Positions 1 to 15,801 of a stretch of 64,000 bases of DNA are shown here, in pieces. Source of the stretch: Piliocolobus tephrosceles. Taxonomy: Eukaryota; Chordata; Mammalia; Primates; Cercopithecidae. The number at the start of each line of letters is the position of its first letter. Position 1 is the stretch's first letter. The stretch is from contig NC_045441.1 in NCBI RefSeq assembly GCF_002776525.5, positions 131,762,411-131,826,410 of the forward strand, read 5' to 3'. Both the position numbers and the translations under genes were made by a program. The notes beneath the pieces were generated by a model. The model worked only from the letters and a program-made list of their open reading frames with translations. It was not told the DNA's origin and ran no database searches.

Positions 1-491
1 AAAACTTGTTGCTAAAATTAAATTATCTCAATTTTCCAGTATCCTCCTAATTGACCTCGCCAATTTTGTATGGCTTGAAAAATTGGGAAATGTCTTCTCA
101 TCTGTGCTAGATCTTCTTCAATTAATTTCAATTCATTAAAACAGAAATAGCAAGAAACTAACAGTCAAAGGGGTTTCTTCATCCCATCATTCCCTATAAA
201 AGGCAGTGACAAGCATCTAGATATAACATAGATCTCTTCTGCCCTCTGTTGAGGGCATCAGAACTGACTCAGTTCACTCAGATATCAGTGGCAGAAAGTT
301 GAAGGAGATTTCCTGTATGCTCAAACTTTCGGTTTGAATAAACTGGTGCCTGTTCTATCCAATGGATGCTGTCTTATTTAACCTGGGACCCTGAAGGGGT
401 ACTATTCACTAATGAAAACATTAAAAAGCAAGCCACAAGATATCTTTAAAGAAAGAGAAAATGTAATGAGGGATATATAATCATTACATAA
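1..491. other. Unassigned AT-rich flank
   Basis: No open frame or recognisable gene. A stretch near 330-360 contains AATAAA followed by a GT/CT-rich run, which could be the end of an old LTR or an unrelated poly(A) signal. I cannot assign a family by eye. Confidence 0.3.
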
Positions 492-852
492 TGTATCAGT
501 CTGTTTTCACACTGATGATAAAGACATACCTGAGACTGGGAAGAAAGAGAGGTTTAATTGGACTTAACAGTTCCACATGGCTGAGGAGGGCTCAGAATCA
601 TGGCAGGAGGTGAAAGGCACTTCTTACATGGTGGCAGCAAGAGAAAAATGAGAAAGAAGCAAAAGCGGAAACCTCTGATAAACCCTTCATATCTCATTAG
701 ACTTATTCACTAGCATGAGAATAGTATGGGAAGGGCTGGCCTTCATGATTCAGTTACATCCCTCTGGGTGTTGTAACTCCTACAACACGTGGGAATTCTG
801 GGCGATACAATTCAAGTAGAGATTTGAGTGAGGACGCAGTCAAACCATATCA
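492..852 (-). repeat. THE1 3' LTR
   Basis: This is the downstream LTR of the minus-strand element. It shares the block layout of the 2425-2775 LTR, including the CATGGCTG, CTTACATGGTGG and AACCATATCA segments. The many differences between the two copies fit an old insertion. Confidence 0.85.
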
Positions 853-2424
853 TTCTGCCCCTGGCCCCTCCAAATCTGATGTCCTCACATTTTAAAACCA
901 GTCATGCCTTCCCAACAGTCTCCAGAATTCTTAATTCATTTCAGCAATTACCCAAAAGTCCACAGTCCAAAGTCTCATCTGAGACAAGGCAAGTCCCTTA
1001 CACCTATGAGCCTGTAAAATCAAAAGCAAGCTAGTTACTTGCTAGATACAATGGGAGTACAGGGATTAGGTAAATACAGCCATCCCAAATGGGAGAAATG
1101 GGCAAAAACAAAGGAGTTATAGTCCCTATGAAAGTCTGAAATCCAGTGGGGCAGGCAAATTTTAAAGTTCTAAAATGATCTCCTTTGACTCCAGGTCTGA
1201 TATCCAGGTCATGCTGGTGTAAGAGTGGGGTTCCCATGGTCTTGGGCAGCTCCACTCGTGTGGCTTTCCAGGGTACAGCCTCCCTTCTGGTTGCTTTCAC
1301 AGGCTGGCATTGACAGTGTGTGGCTTTTCCAGGTACGTGGTGCAAGCTGTCAGTGGATCTACCATTCTGGGGTCTGGAGAACAGTGACCCTCTTCCCACA
1401 GCTCCACTAGGCAGTACCCCAGTAGGGACTCTGTGTGGGGGCTCCAACCCCATGTTTCCCTTCTGCCGTAGCAGAGATTCTCTATGAGAGCCCCGCCCCT
1501 GCAGCAAACTTTTGCCTGGGCATCCATGCATTTCCATACATCTTCTGAAATACAGGCGGAGGTTCCCAATCCTCAATTCTTGACTTCTGTGTACCCACAG
1601 GCTCAACATCATATGAAAGGTGCCAAGGCTTCCACCCTCTGAAGCTACAGCTGGTGCTCTATGTTGGCCCCTTTCATACAGGCTGGAGCAGCTGGGACAC
1701 AGGGCACCAAGTCCCTAGGCTGCACATGGCATGGGGAGGCTGGAACCCACCCATGAAACAATTTCTTCCTCCTGGACCTCTGGGCCTGTAATGGGAAGGG
1801 CTGCCATGAAGGTCTCTGACATGGCCTGGAGACATTTTCCCCATGGTCTTGGGGATTAACATTAGGCTCCTTGTGACTTATGCAAATTTCTGCAGCTGGC
1901 TTGTATTTCTCCTCAGAAAATCAGTTTTTCTTTTCTACTGCATCATCAGGTTGCAAATTTTCTGAACTTTTATGTTCTGTTTCCCTTTTAAAATTGAATG
2001 CTTTTAAATAGCACCCAAGTCACCTTTTGAATCCTTTGCTGCTTAGAAATTTCTTCTGCTAGATACCCTAAATCATCTCTCTCAAGTTCAAAGTTCCATA
2101 AATCTCTAGGGTGGGGACAAAATGTTACCTGTCTCTTTTCTAAAACATAACAGGAGTCACCTTTGCCTTAGTTCCCAACAACTTCCTCATCTCCATCTGA
2201 AACCACCTCAGCCTGGACATTATTGTTCATATCCATATGCCTATCAGCATTTTTGTCAAAGCCACTCAACAAGTCTCTAGGAAGTTCCAAACTTTCCCAC
2301 ATTTTCCTGCTTCTTCTGAGTCCTCCAAACTGTTCCAACTTCTGCCTGTTACCCAGTTCCAAAGTAGCTGACACGTTTTTGGGTATCTTTTCAGCAATGC
2401 CGCATTCTACTGGTACCAATTTAC

Positions 2425-2775
2425 TGTATTAGTCCATTTTCATGCTGTTGATAAAGACATACCTGTCACTGGGAAGAAAAAGAAATTTAATTGGACTTAC
2501 AGTTTCACATGGCTGGGGTGGCCTCAGAATCATGACAGGAGGTAAAAAGCACTTCTTTCATGGTGGCAGCAAGACAAAAATGGGAAAGAAGCAAAAGTGG
2601 AAACCCCCAATAAACCCATCCGATCTCGTGAGACTTACTATCACGGGAATAGCACAGGAAAGACCAGGCCCCATGATTCAATTACCTCCCCCTGGGTCCC
2701 TCTCACAACACATGGGAAATCCGGGAGATATAATTCGAGTTGAGATTTGGATGGGGACACAGCCAAACCATATCA
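2425..2775 (-). repeat. THE1 5' LTR
   Basis: This is the upstream LTR of the minus-strand element, adjacent to the primer-binding-like sequence at about 2405-2424. The 112-residue frame on the plus strand through this LTR is a chance frame and not a gene. Confidence 0.85.
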
Positions 2776-2780
2776 CATAG

Positions 2781-4520
2781 TATATATTGAAAATGTATAG
2801 TCAAGTATCTTGGATGAGATACATATTGCCAGATACCACACAGTTACCTACCTAAGAAAAGAAATCAATAATTACAGTCTATTAATGGTCACATTAGACA
2901 GACAAATACTTACAAAATGCCAGAGCCTATGGTTTGAGATGCTCTGAAATGTGATGGTTCTCATACATCACATTTTTGTCTAAAAATAATAGATAAGTGT
3001 TCAGAAGACCTTGCCCTCAATGAACTCATATTACTTCTTAATTATTGCCATTCTGCTTTACAAATGCTCAAGAATCTATATATTTAATATTCAGTTATGA
3101 ATATATTTTATGCATGTGTAGGGTGGTAGGGTAAGAAGAGGGCTGATGTTAAATTTACTAACTTACAGTTTCTAGGTGTAGAACTATTGCTTGCCCATAT
3201 CTGAACATTAAAGCTATATTCTTTCCTTGAATTTTGATTATATGCTTTTCCATTTTATTTATTAAAAATTATGACCAGAGAGAGTGTGTGTAGTTGATAT
3301 CCAAAGCAGAAAATCGAGTTACAGATGACTAGTTTATAAATTAAACAGAAATCCCTTACCCTCACCCTTCACAGACCATCTAAGCAATACATCAAATGCT
3401 AGTAGCCAACATTCTTTTTTTTGACAGGACACTAAAAGTTTATTCTAAGAAACTAAATAAGAAGATCTCAAGCCTTGGAATTACATGGCATATCAAGAGT
3501 GATATGAGATGCAGGGCTAAAGACAAAGAGAATAATTGATATATAAATATATAGTCTCATATAGTCAATTATCCAGTTTCTCTTGCTAAGAACTGCTAAT
3601 GGTATGAGATTTTACCACATTTGCAAGTTAAGAGGTTAGCTTGACAGCATTCCATGAACGCTAGCAGAAGACAAGAGACTACTGGATTACAAAGCATTTT
3701 TAATACTCTCAACACAACAAGCAGCACGAGCTTCATATGTCTATAACAGACCTGTGCCTTCCCCTCTGCCCAGTTCCACAACAGTGACACAGAGCAGCTT
3801 CTGGATGCTGTGGGTTTTCTCAAACCTGATCAATCTTTGTCCCACGGGGGTACATTATGTTTATTACCCTGGATAGCAAACAGATCCAGAGGGAGATGTT
3901 ATCTCTGTCTTCCAGGCTGATTGCTATACAAACATTCTTGACAAGACAGTCCAAAGGAAAAGTTGATATATGATGTGTAGAAATGTCAGAGACCCATGGA
4001 GAAATTAACTCTCAACACCTCTCCACTGCCTTTGGCACAGAACAACTAGGTAACTATACCTACAGTAGCATAATAATATATTTTTATTTGAAGAAATTGA
4101 CCACCCCCAGAAAAGAGACTTACAAATACTGATATTTCAGCGTCCCATATGAAACAACTGGTTTCCCGCCAAATCTCTTCAAGTAAAATCTCCTAGCGAA
4201 CAAGTACCATCCATATTACCAGGCTTCCTGTCACGTTTTTAGTGCTTTACTCTTAATAATCAATATACAATCAAAGATCATTAGTATACAAAGTTTCTTA
4301 ACATTTATGATAGAAAGCAAAAGAGACAGACATTAAAAGAGAGAAAAACAAAATAAAAAACAAGAAACAGAAAAAGGAAAAGAAATTAAGTAAAGAGTGG
4401 GAACAAAGAAAATTGAGGCAAGCATATGAAATAAAGAGAAACAAAGGTGGAGTTGTAAATAGCAATCATATAAATGATTGTTTCTATCCCAGACAGATAT
4501 AAGAAACATGTCATCCTTAA
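2781..4520. other. Unassigned stretch without gene
   Basis: A T-run at 3415-3422 precedes about 500 bases of less AT-rich sequence (3430-3960). This could be a minus-strand retrocopy of a transcript, but the minus-strand frame at 3596-3823 matches no protein I recognise. No other structure was seen. Confidence 0.3.
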
Positions 4521-4532
4521 AGCAGAGTAAGA

Positions 4533-4620
4533 TTATATATATATATACACAAACACACACACCCACATATATATGTGTATGTGTATTATATATGTATGTA
4601 TATATATATTTTTTTTTCCG
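4533..4620. repeat. Compound TA/CA/TG microsatellite
   Basis: Runs of TA, then CA with interruptions, then TATG/TA, ending in a nine-base T-run. The 126-residue minus-strand frame across it is produced by the repeat. Confidence 0.85.
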
Positions 4621-6100
4621 AGGAGAAACTTTAAGAAAGCCAAAATAAAGTTTTAAAATAAGAGTCAAAAGAAAACTTGATATAACGTCCCAGAAAATAG
4701 AACAAAATGTCAAGAAGTTATATAACAGAAAACATGAAAGAAAATATAAGTGACTTGAAGGGTGAACACAGGAGAATCAATGGCTGTCCAAGAGAAACTC
4801 CAGAAAAAAATTTTTTAAATTATTAGAGAAATCGTACCATAAAAATTAGTTCCCAGAAATGAAAAAAATAAGCCTCCATATTTTAAAATGCCTGTTGTTG
4901 GCTGATTATTGTGAAACAACTGAAACTAAGGCATACCTTCATGATTTCAGAACACTGGGGATTAAATTATTCTAAACTACAAAAGACAAAGAAAATGTTA
5001 AAAATCAGAATTATACTTAGAGAAAAGCCATAGATATTGCAAAAGTGGAATAACATCACATTTCTAAATAGCAACACTGATTTCTAAAAAAAAGATGCAA
5101 GAAATATCAATAAAACTCTGATAGAAAATCATTTTAATCTTAGATTTCTCTACTAACCCAAGATATCAATAAAATGCAAATAAAAAGACATTTTTAATTA
5201 TGTTAGGATCCAAAACATTTACCTCTATCTCAAGCTGTCTTAGGAAATTACTGGGTAGTATGTCTCAGCAAACTAAGAAAACAAACCAAAAAGAAAAAAA
5301 AAAATGGGATACAGGAAATAGAAAATCTTATTCAGAGTAATAACAAAGAAAAATGTCAGGACAAAAGGTGGGCAGTGGAACTAATTAGCAACTGGCCCAG
5401 ACTAAAGCAAAGGGACTCCAGGGTTGTATTTTCAAATAACACCAAAATGCAGACTATGGATCTATTAAATGAGACATCTGAGTAACTCATCCACAATTTT
5501 GTAGCATTAGTTTGCATGGCCTGTTAAAAATCCAGATCCATCCTGGAGAAGGTGATCCCAATCCAGATTATTCAGCAATATCAAATATAGGTAGAAACCA
5601 AAAGACAAAAATCTGCTGATTTTTCAAGCCATTAAAAAGATTGATACAGTTCTGGTAATGGCATCATAATTCTTGAAAGACCCATGCCACAAATAACAAA
5701 TATAAACTCAGGACAAGCATTTTAAAAGCCTACCTTAAGGGACAGCAAAGCAACCAATAGCAGGTAGAAACTACAGGGAAGTCAACACTTGAATGAAAGG
5801 TAAGTTTTCTGTTTTTGTAGCTTCTTGCTGAAAAGTAGTTCCCAGTCAAATAGAAACCCATTAAAAAGCCAGCTGTAGAGTTAGGAAAGACAGCCAAGAA
5901 AGGGAAAGTCCAAAAAATAACAACCCAATGTTCTCCAGACAAACTCTGTTTGAATCTCAGGTTGAGGCCTAAACTATGCATGTGAGAGGAATACTGTAAT
6001 CAGCAGTGCTAAACCTAAAACAACCAGATAGAGATTTCGGCTGTTGCCCACTGTAGGAAACAGAATTTGAAGTATAAATCCAACCAAGTTAAATGCCTGT
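4621..6100. other. A-rich unassigned sequence, possibly old L1/HAL1
   Basis: Strongly A-rich on the plus strand, with phrases resembling the ORF1 part of ancient L1 or HAL1 elements. Divergence is too high to place it by eye. No gene was seen. Confidence 0.3.
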
Positions 6101-8112
6101 TAAAACAAAATCCAACAATCCTTAGAAGGATAAAACAAAATCTAGATATATTGTGGACGATGTCCAAGATATAATGCAAAAATTACTAGGCATATGAAGA
6201 AAAGAAATCACATGACCTAATTTGAATGAAGAGGCCATTAGTGGATACAAATTGAGTTTACCTGGATGCTGGAATTAGTAGACTGAAATTTAAAGTAGCT
6301 ATTATAATCATGTTTAAGGATATAAAAGAAAATGTTCTTATAATGAATACAATAGGAACGTTTATAACAATAATGAAAACTATTAAAAATAAATGAAAAA
6401 TTTAAAATTTAAACTGCAATATTTGAAAATTAAATAAAATCTCACTGAATGAAATTTGAGCAGATTAGAGATGACAGAAGAAAGATTCAGAAACTTGGTG
6501 TTATACCCATAGAAATTACAAAATCTAGAGAACAGGAGAAAAAAATATGAAAAAATTAATAGCCTCAGTGATCTTTAGAAAAATATCAAAAGGTACAAAA
6601 TGTGTGCAATTGGAGTAAAAGTGAAAGAAGAGGAGATACAAATATTAAAAAGCATGGATAAAAAACAATATTTTTTAAAAATAGCCTAATTTAAAAGTAT
6701 ATTGAAAGACATAAAAAGAATTTCAGAAAAATAATCTGTAGAACACCTACCTAGGCACATCACAGTCAAATTGTCCAAAACTAGAAAATAAGACAAAATT
6801 GTCAAACAGCCAGAGAAAAATCGTACATACCAGGAACAATGACATGAATAACGATAATTTTTCATTTTAAAAAAGTGAATACCAGAAGAGAAGGGAACTG
6901 TAGCTTTAAAGTGCTACAAGAAATAGAAAATATCAACCCAGAATTTGATATAAAATATTCAGCAAAAAATTAAAATACCACAGTAAAGTTATCTGAATAT
7001 AAATAAAATTAAAATATTCATTGACAGTAGAACTACATGATAGTAAATGGCAATGGAATTCTCTTAGGTAAAAAAGAAGTAATACCAGTTGGAAGCTTGG
7101 ATTGTGAGGAAGAAATGAAGAGCACAAGAAATAGTGAAATGTAGTCAGATATTAAAGAGTCTTAAAAATTCCATATAATATGTAAGACTAGTTAAAGTAA
7201 AAACTTCATTGTACTATAGGATATATAAAATATATATAATACAGAATGACACTAAAACTTAAAGGATGGAAATAGGAAAAACAGATCTATTAGTTGCAAT
7301 TTCTTATATTTTAAGTAAACTTCTACAATACAGTAAGTAGACAAATAGTTTTAAATGTATCATTCTTTATTTTCCAGAATAGCCCTGAAAATATTAAAGA
7401 AGTGTAGCTAAAAGCCAATAAATAAAAATCAAAACAGAATCCAAAAATATTATTCAAATATTTAAATAGTGTCTATTCTAGCAGCAAGTTTGGTCTAATA
7501 TTAAAAAATCAATCAATGTAATTCATGTTATTAACACATTTTTAAAAATCTATTTGATTATACCTACAGATAGAAAACATTTGGTAAAATCCCAAACTCA
7601 TTTATGATAATTAGGTTAAAAAAGGGACTTCTTCAATCTAATAAGGCACCTGAAAGAAACCAACAGCTTATGTCACATTTAATGACAGAAATATTAAACA
7701 TCTTCCCATTTTTATTTCTTAAATATTAAACATGTTCAAGATCATAAACAAGTCAATAATGTTCACTCTTACCACTTCTATTCCATATTGTACTGATGCA
7801 TAAAAACAAGAAAACTACTAAAAAGCTAAAGATCAAAAGATGAGGAAAACCTTTTTCAGAGATGAAAGAACTATTTAATTTAAATATTAAAAGAAATCTA
7901 AATATTAACTACTCATATGAATAAGTTCATACATTAATTTACTATTACAACATATAAAACTTATATTTTGTATACTAATGGTAAACAATTAGATCATTCA
8001 ATTTTAAAACCTGAATTTATATTAAAAAACATAAAATACTTAAATTTAGCCAAAGACGTGCAAGACTTGTATAGAAAAAGCTAAAAATAGTTGCTAAAGG
8101 AAATGAAAGATA
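6100..8112 (+). mobile_element. Ancient L1 (L1M/HAL1-like), degraded
   Basis: About 6740-6900 resembles the end of L1 ORF1, the segment encoding binding to nucleic acid. About 7490-7830 follows the reverse-transcriptase part of ORF2, with the segments corresponding to the catalytic region and to the stretch reading CTCTTACCACTTCTATTC. All frames are broken. Orientation is plus. Boundaries are approximate and the subfamily is undetermined. Confidence 0.55.
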
Positions 8113-8129
8113 GTTTTAAAATACAGAAA

Positions 8130-11140
<3,011 letters not shown>

Positions 11141-11834
11141 GACTAAATATGTTAAAACTAGTACTCTCTAAATTTTATCTACAGTCATTAAAATCTCAAT
11201 TGTTATCTGAACTGTTTTTGTTTTCTAAGAAACTGAAAAGCTGATTCTAGAAGGTATGTGAACACAAAGAATTTATGAGAAGTCCCACTCCTGGTTAGAA
11301 GTCTATGTACGATGTTTCAGGCCGTAGGTAATCAATCACAAAGGCTTTACCTGGCAGGTTTACAGGGTGTGGAGAGGCTGTTCTGTCCACCCCAGACTTG
11401 GTGCACAGCCAATGCATTGCAGCCTTTGAAGGGAGTTGCAGTCAAGGACCCCCCGGCTGGTCACGCCCTTGTTCATATTTATATTACCAGCTCAGAATCC
11501 TTCATTCTTACGTCTCTTTATCTGAGGTCTATGTAGAGGTCTTCTTCAGGTGCCTCTGTCAAGGCCTCCTAATAGGAGAGGAAGAGAAAACTTAAAGACA
11601 CTTTTCTCCACTCTGAGTCCCCAGTGAGTTTCCACTTTCTCCTTGCAGGGCCCCCCAACAGTGAGACAAACCCATGTCTGTACTAATCCAACTAACCCTT
11701 GACAAGGTCATTTCCACAGAGAAAGATGGAACAGGGGGAGTCAGTACTTTCTCTGGCTTTAGACTCTTGCTTACACTATTGAAGGAGGTAATTAAAGACT
11801 TAACTCTTTCCTTTTGGGCTTGTTGCTTTAATTG
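11141..11834. other. Unassigned segment between two L1 tails
   Basis: About 690 bases of more balanced composition (about 11300-11830) enclosed by two copies of the same L1 3' tail. No gene family was recognised. Short frames at 11312-11595 and 11674-11901 have no recognisable content. It may be a solitary LTR or part of a local duplication. Confidence 0.35.
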
Positions 11835-11930
11835 GCTCACTACCTGGGTGCAATATACCCATGTAACAAACCTGCATATGTACCCCCTGTATCTAAAATA
11901 AAAGTTGAAATTTTAAAAATATGTTAAAAT
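11835..11930 (+). repeat. Second copy of the L1 3' tail
   Basis: Repeats 11053-11157 closely, including the junction CTGGGTGCA followed by ATATACCC, which skips a segment present in typical L1 3' ends, and the AATAAAAG end. Bases just beyond both copies are also alike (ATGTTAAAA, then AGTAC). Confidence 0.75.
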
Positions 11931-11989
11931 GAGTACCTAAGTCCTCAGCACTCTTCTTCAGCTCTGCTGAGCTCCTGACACTCTAGAAT

Positions 11990-12850
11990 AATCAAAATAT
12001 TATTTAGAAAGAACACACTTGGAGTACTTTCACTATCTGACTTCAAGACTTACTATAAACCCACAACAATCAAAGGAATGTGGTAGTGGCAAAAGGGCAC
12101 ACAAATAGGAAATACACACTAAAACCACAATGAGATACCACTAACCATCCACATACCCACTCAAATTAAACCACCTGGCAACATCAAATGCTGGCAAAAA
12201 TGTGGAGTCCTAGAACTCACATATATTGTTGGTGAAAGTGGATAATAATACAACCAATTTGGAAAAAGTTCTAATAGTTTGTTATAAAACTAAACCCCTA
12301 TAATCATCTATCCCTATGAGCCAGCAATTATGCTCCCAAGTATTTACTTAAGAGAAATAAAAACATATATCTACAAAAAAAGACTTAAACCAGAATGTTT
12401 ACAGAAAGTGAATTAATCATTGCCAAAACCTGGAGACATCTTGAATGTCCATCTCCAGGAAAGTGGCTAAACAAACGATAGTATATCCATATGGTGACAT
12501 ATTCCACTGCCACAAAAAGGAATGAAGTACTAATGCACACGACTTGGACAAATCTGAAAAACATTATTCTGAATGAAAGAAACATTGCATAGAGGAGTGT
12601 ATGATGTTATTCCATTTATATAAAATTCTAGAAAATACTAATTTATAATAAAGAAATCAGAACACTGGTTGCCTCTAAGGGGTTAGCAGTGGGGAAAACT
12701 CAAGGCATGAGAAAATCTTGGAGATAATGATAATATTGTATAATTTGGTAGGTTACACAGTGTATGCATTTGTCAAAACTTGTTTAACGGTGTTCAAGAT
12801 TTGTGCATGGTGCTGTACGCAAATTTTACCTGAAAAACACCTGAACTCCA
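11990..12850 (+). mobile_element. Old L1 3' end fragment
   Basis: Plus-strand sequence resembling the C-terminal ORF2 and 3' UTR of an L1M element: an ACCACAATGAGATACCACT phrase near 12126, then the segment that in L1 encodes the last ORF2 residues (about 12380-12560), then a long 3' UTR. No open frame remains. Confidence 0.65.
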
Positions 12851-12925
12851 GTTAGTTATACATGTGCTGAACTGCTTAGAAGTGAAGTATCCCTTCAACT
12901 GACTTTTCAATGAATTACAAAATTA

Positions 12926-12967
12926 GATGGATTGATGGATGAATAGAAGGATGGATAGATGGATAGT
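12926..12967. repeat. (GGAT)n/(GATA)-like microsatellite
   Basis: A short imperfect array of GATG/GATA tetramers. Confidence 0.75.
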
Positions 12968-14150
12968 TATGTGGTAAAGCAATAATGGTTTTATCCAGAA
13001 CCTAGGCAGTGGGTACACGCATGTTCACGGTATAATACTTTCAGCTTCTATAGATGTTTGAAAATTCTCATAATAAAATGGAAAATAATGGCACGATTCT
13101 GTGTATTTTTTAATAAAATCAACTTTGAAATACGCTGATAAGAACCACATTGCTAATTAAAGAAGTGAAGTATAGGAAGGTTTGGACTGTGTGTTTCCTG
13201 TGTAAAAGAAGAAAGAGTCAGATTTACATAAACTTGAGCAAGCAAGAACTATTATTTCTAAGAATATGTACCAAAACACTTAAAAGACTGTCTCTGGAGA
13301 GGGGACTTACTTTTTGTTCTCTGTTATAATTGAATCATTAACTATGTGCATGTATTAATTCAATAAATAAACACATTAAAATTAAACAAGAGTTTAGTAT
13401 CCATAACATTCCCTGAGAGAAAACTGTAGAGACCACTGCAGTTTGAAAAGCATGAAAAGAGAGGGGAATATGTTTGCTGGTTTTTTTTTTTTTCAAACAA
13501 AGAGAATACTGATGAAGAGGCAAAGATTTGGAATTTAGTAAAGAATAGGGATCATTTGTTAATTTTCAGAAGCTTTTAGGACAAATGAAATGAAAAAGAT
13601 GCTGGGTTATTTTGGCAGAGAGTTTGATACAATTGACTAAAAGATTTAAAAATATATCTACATGTCAATAAAAACTGAAGTATTCTATACCTTTTACTAC
13701 TTCTACTTAGCAGAATTTACCTCAAGCCAATGTCTGAGTCATGTCCAATAGATGTAAAGGCTTCACACACACTCCTCATATGAACGAGTTACTGAAATAT
13801 TGTTAAAGTGTCACATTTTCTCTATTATAAGGTAAATTGCTTTTCACAATTCTATTTTCTTTGAAATATGGGTAAGTCCTATAATCAATCTTCACCTTTA
13901 ATGTGGTAGTACTAAACACCACCCAAAAGTAACAATTAGGTATTTAGTAGAACATCTTATAATAGAGAGAATCTCAGAATCAATTAAGATAGGTTAGTTT
14001 TTGCAAGGCTGTCTTTCTAGAGTTTCCTAGTATTCTGTAGAGTGTTAGGCCTATCATTTTCAGTTACCCACCAGACTGTACTTTACTAAGGCACAGGCAA
14101 CTGCAAGAGTCAGACAATACTTGATAGTGTTGTTAGTAACACTTGAGATT
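12968..14150. other. Unassigned intergenic sequence
   Basis: No gene was seen. A 13-base T-run at about 13480-13492 accounts for the minus-strand frame at 13338-13523. Confidence 0.3.
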
Positions 14151-14340
14151 TGTGATCACATAGGCATTGATTTGAGTCCTGACTCTGTTACTTACTTTTG
14201 GATTATATGAACTTCGATAGGTTATTTAAGGTCTCTAGGTCATACCTCTAAAATTTCCTAATCTGTAAAAATAGTGTGACAATAATAAATAGCCAAACCA
14301 AAAAATAGACTTAAATAAATGTATGAAAAGCAGAGTAAGT
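14150..14340 (+). repeat. MIR element
   Basis: The MIR core order is visible: a GAGTCCTGACTCTGTTACTTAC block, a diverged 'gaccttg' block, TCTAGGTCATACCTCTAAA, then the CTGTAAAA block followed by AATAATAAATAG. Confidence 0.65.
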
Positions 14341-14349
14341 GCTCAAAAA

Positions 14350-15170
14350 CTTAGATCTACTTTTATGCAAAAATGAACTACTTTAAGCAATTACATGATA
14401 TGAGAAATCAGCTTGATAACGGAAAAAGATCATAGCATTGTGGTCAAGTTTTACACATGCATGATCTGTTTCGTGGCCTAGACCAAGTTGAATTAGAATA
14501 GAAGAAACTATATTACAAGTATCCAGGAATTAAGCAAAGACAAAAAAATAATTATGACTGTGATAACTGAAACAAGGGAAGAGATATAAGAGACAACGCA
14601 TTTAATTTGTGAATTGGCAAATAAGGTAGGTGAAGAAAAAAAGAGGCTTATGGAATTCTTGAGCCTAACGTGCAAGAAGAGCAGGGGTGCCATTTGTTGG
14701 GAGAGGGGAACTGAGGAATAAGAGCCCGTTTATTGGTGTGTGTATGTGCTGGGGCAGGAATGAGTTCAGTTTGAGATAACCATGAAGACCCAGCAGACAG
14801 CTGTAATACTGTTATGAAGTTCCCTTATATTCTAACACATTACCTTTAGTTCCTTGAAGTCAATTCTGCACCCCACTGTTTGCTCTACACCCAGACAGCA
14901 GCACAGACTGGTGTTCAGTAATGACAGATGGTAAAGTGGTGGCAGAACGGTGGTGAGTTGCCGGTGCATGCTGCGAGGCTTGGGCATGAAGACTCATCCT
15001 GAGTGAAGAGCCACACAGTTCCACCAGGGGGAGGACTGATTTTTGCATATCTTGCAGAAAATCAACTACCTGTTAGAGGAGGGAAACAGAGCAGGAAGGA
15101 GCTACGCTGTAGGAAGCAAAGATGAACTTGAGTTTCACTTCTTAGTGCCTTTTCTCAGGGGAGAGGCCAT
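14350..15170. other. TRBV29 5' flank
   Basis: No gene was seen. The 300 bases before the leader hold a TTTTGCAT octamer-like site (15041-15048), one base from the ATTTGCAT consensus, in the usual promoter zone of a V gene. I could not identify a clear TRBV decamer or TATA box. Confidence 0.35.
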
Positions 15171-15179
15171 CACTTGAAG

Positions 15180-15801
15180 ATGCTGGGTTTCCTGCTCCTT
15201 CTCCTGGGACAAGGTATGAGCCTTGGCTTGTGAGGAGTCTGGGGTTAATGTTAATGCTGGGTGGAGAGGTGGAAAGACTTTCTCTTCAGAGAGTCTGAAG
15301 CCACCAGACAGAAGATGAAGGGGATATGTTAGATTAAAGGACCATAGCAGAGTAATTGTTGGCACAATAAAAAGGAGGCAGTGCCCTGGGGTCCTTTGGG
15401 AGCTGAGGTGGCATTGGAGTGACAAAGCAGAAACGTTCCTGCCTGGCGAGACATCTGACTCCAAGCTTGTCAGTCCTCATGAATATCTCTCTGGAATTAG
15501 GTTCTGTGTTCAGTGCTGTCGTCTCTCAAAAGCCAAGCAGGGATGTCTGTCAACGTGGAACCTCCGTGACGATCCAGTGTCAAGTCGATAGCCAAGTCAC
15601 CATGATGTTCTGGTACCGTCAGCAACCTGGACAGAGCATGACACTGATTGCAACTGCAAATCAGGGCTCTGAGGCCACATATGAGGGTGGATTTGTCATT
15701 GACAAGTTTCCCATCAGCCGCCCAAACCTAACATTCTCAACTCTGACTGTGAGCAACACGAGCCCTGAAGACAGCAGCATATACCTCTGCAGTGTTGAAG
15801 A
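15180..15801 (+). CDS. TRBV29-1: T-cell receptor beta variable gene TRBV29 (two exons)
   Basis: Encodes the variable domain of the TCR beta chain, which is completed by joining to a D and J segment and used for peptide-MHC recognition on T cells. Leader exon 15180-15213 starts at ATG 15180 and encodes a hydrophobic signal peptide (MLGFLLLLLGQ), ending in a GT donor at 15214. The V exon is 15501-15801, after an AG at 15499-15500. It shows the conserved first Cys (TIQC), the core Trp (MFWYRQQPGQ) and the second Cys (YLCSVE), plus the FR3 motif PEDSSIYLC. An N-linked sequon NTS lies in FR3. No stop or frameshift is seen, and the 23-RSS follows immediately. The gene appears functional. About six mature residues differ from human TRBV29-1 as remembered. 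The longer frame starting upstream at 15419 is intronic read-through. Confidence 0.95.

Larger units (their letters stand above)
492..2775 (-). mobile_element. THE1: Complete THE1-type MaLR element (LTR-internal-LTR)
   Basis: Two related LTRs of about 350-360 bp (492-852 and 2425-2775) flank about 1.57 kb of internal sequence. Each begins TGTAT and ends CCATATCA on the plus strand, which is the reverse complement of the THE1 LTR ends. The element is therefore on the minus strand, with its 5' LTR at 2425-2775. A TTGGTACCAG-like primer-binding segment lies beside that LTR, and a purine-rich tract (on the minus strand) lies beside 852. Five-base target duplications CATAA (487-491) and CATAG (2776-2780) match at four of five bases. 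The internal region has no long open frame, as expected for non-coding MaLR elements. Subfamily (THE1B or C) not determined. Confidence 0.88.

Noticed and set aside
3596..3823. Possible minus-strand retrocopy after a T-run at 3415
   Set aside because: No protein family recognised and the T-run is only eight bases; kept as unassigned.
4333..4713. 126-residue minus-strand frame with hydrophobic stretches
   Set aside because: It crosses a TA/CA microsatellite and A-rich sequence; hydrophobicity is an antisense composition effect.
15419..15500. Longer V-gene frame with an ATG upstream of the V exon
   Set aside because: This part is the leader intron; the leader exon at 15180-15213 and the AG at 15499-15500 give the standard TRBV structure.
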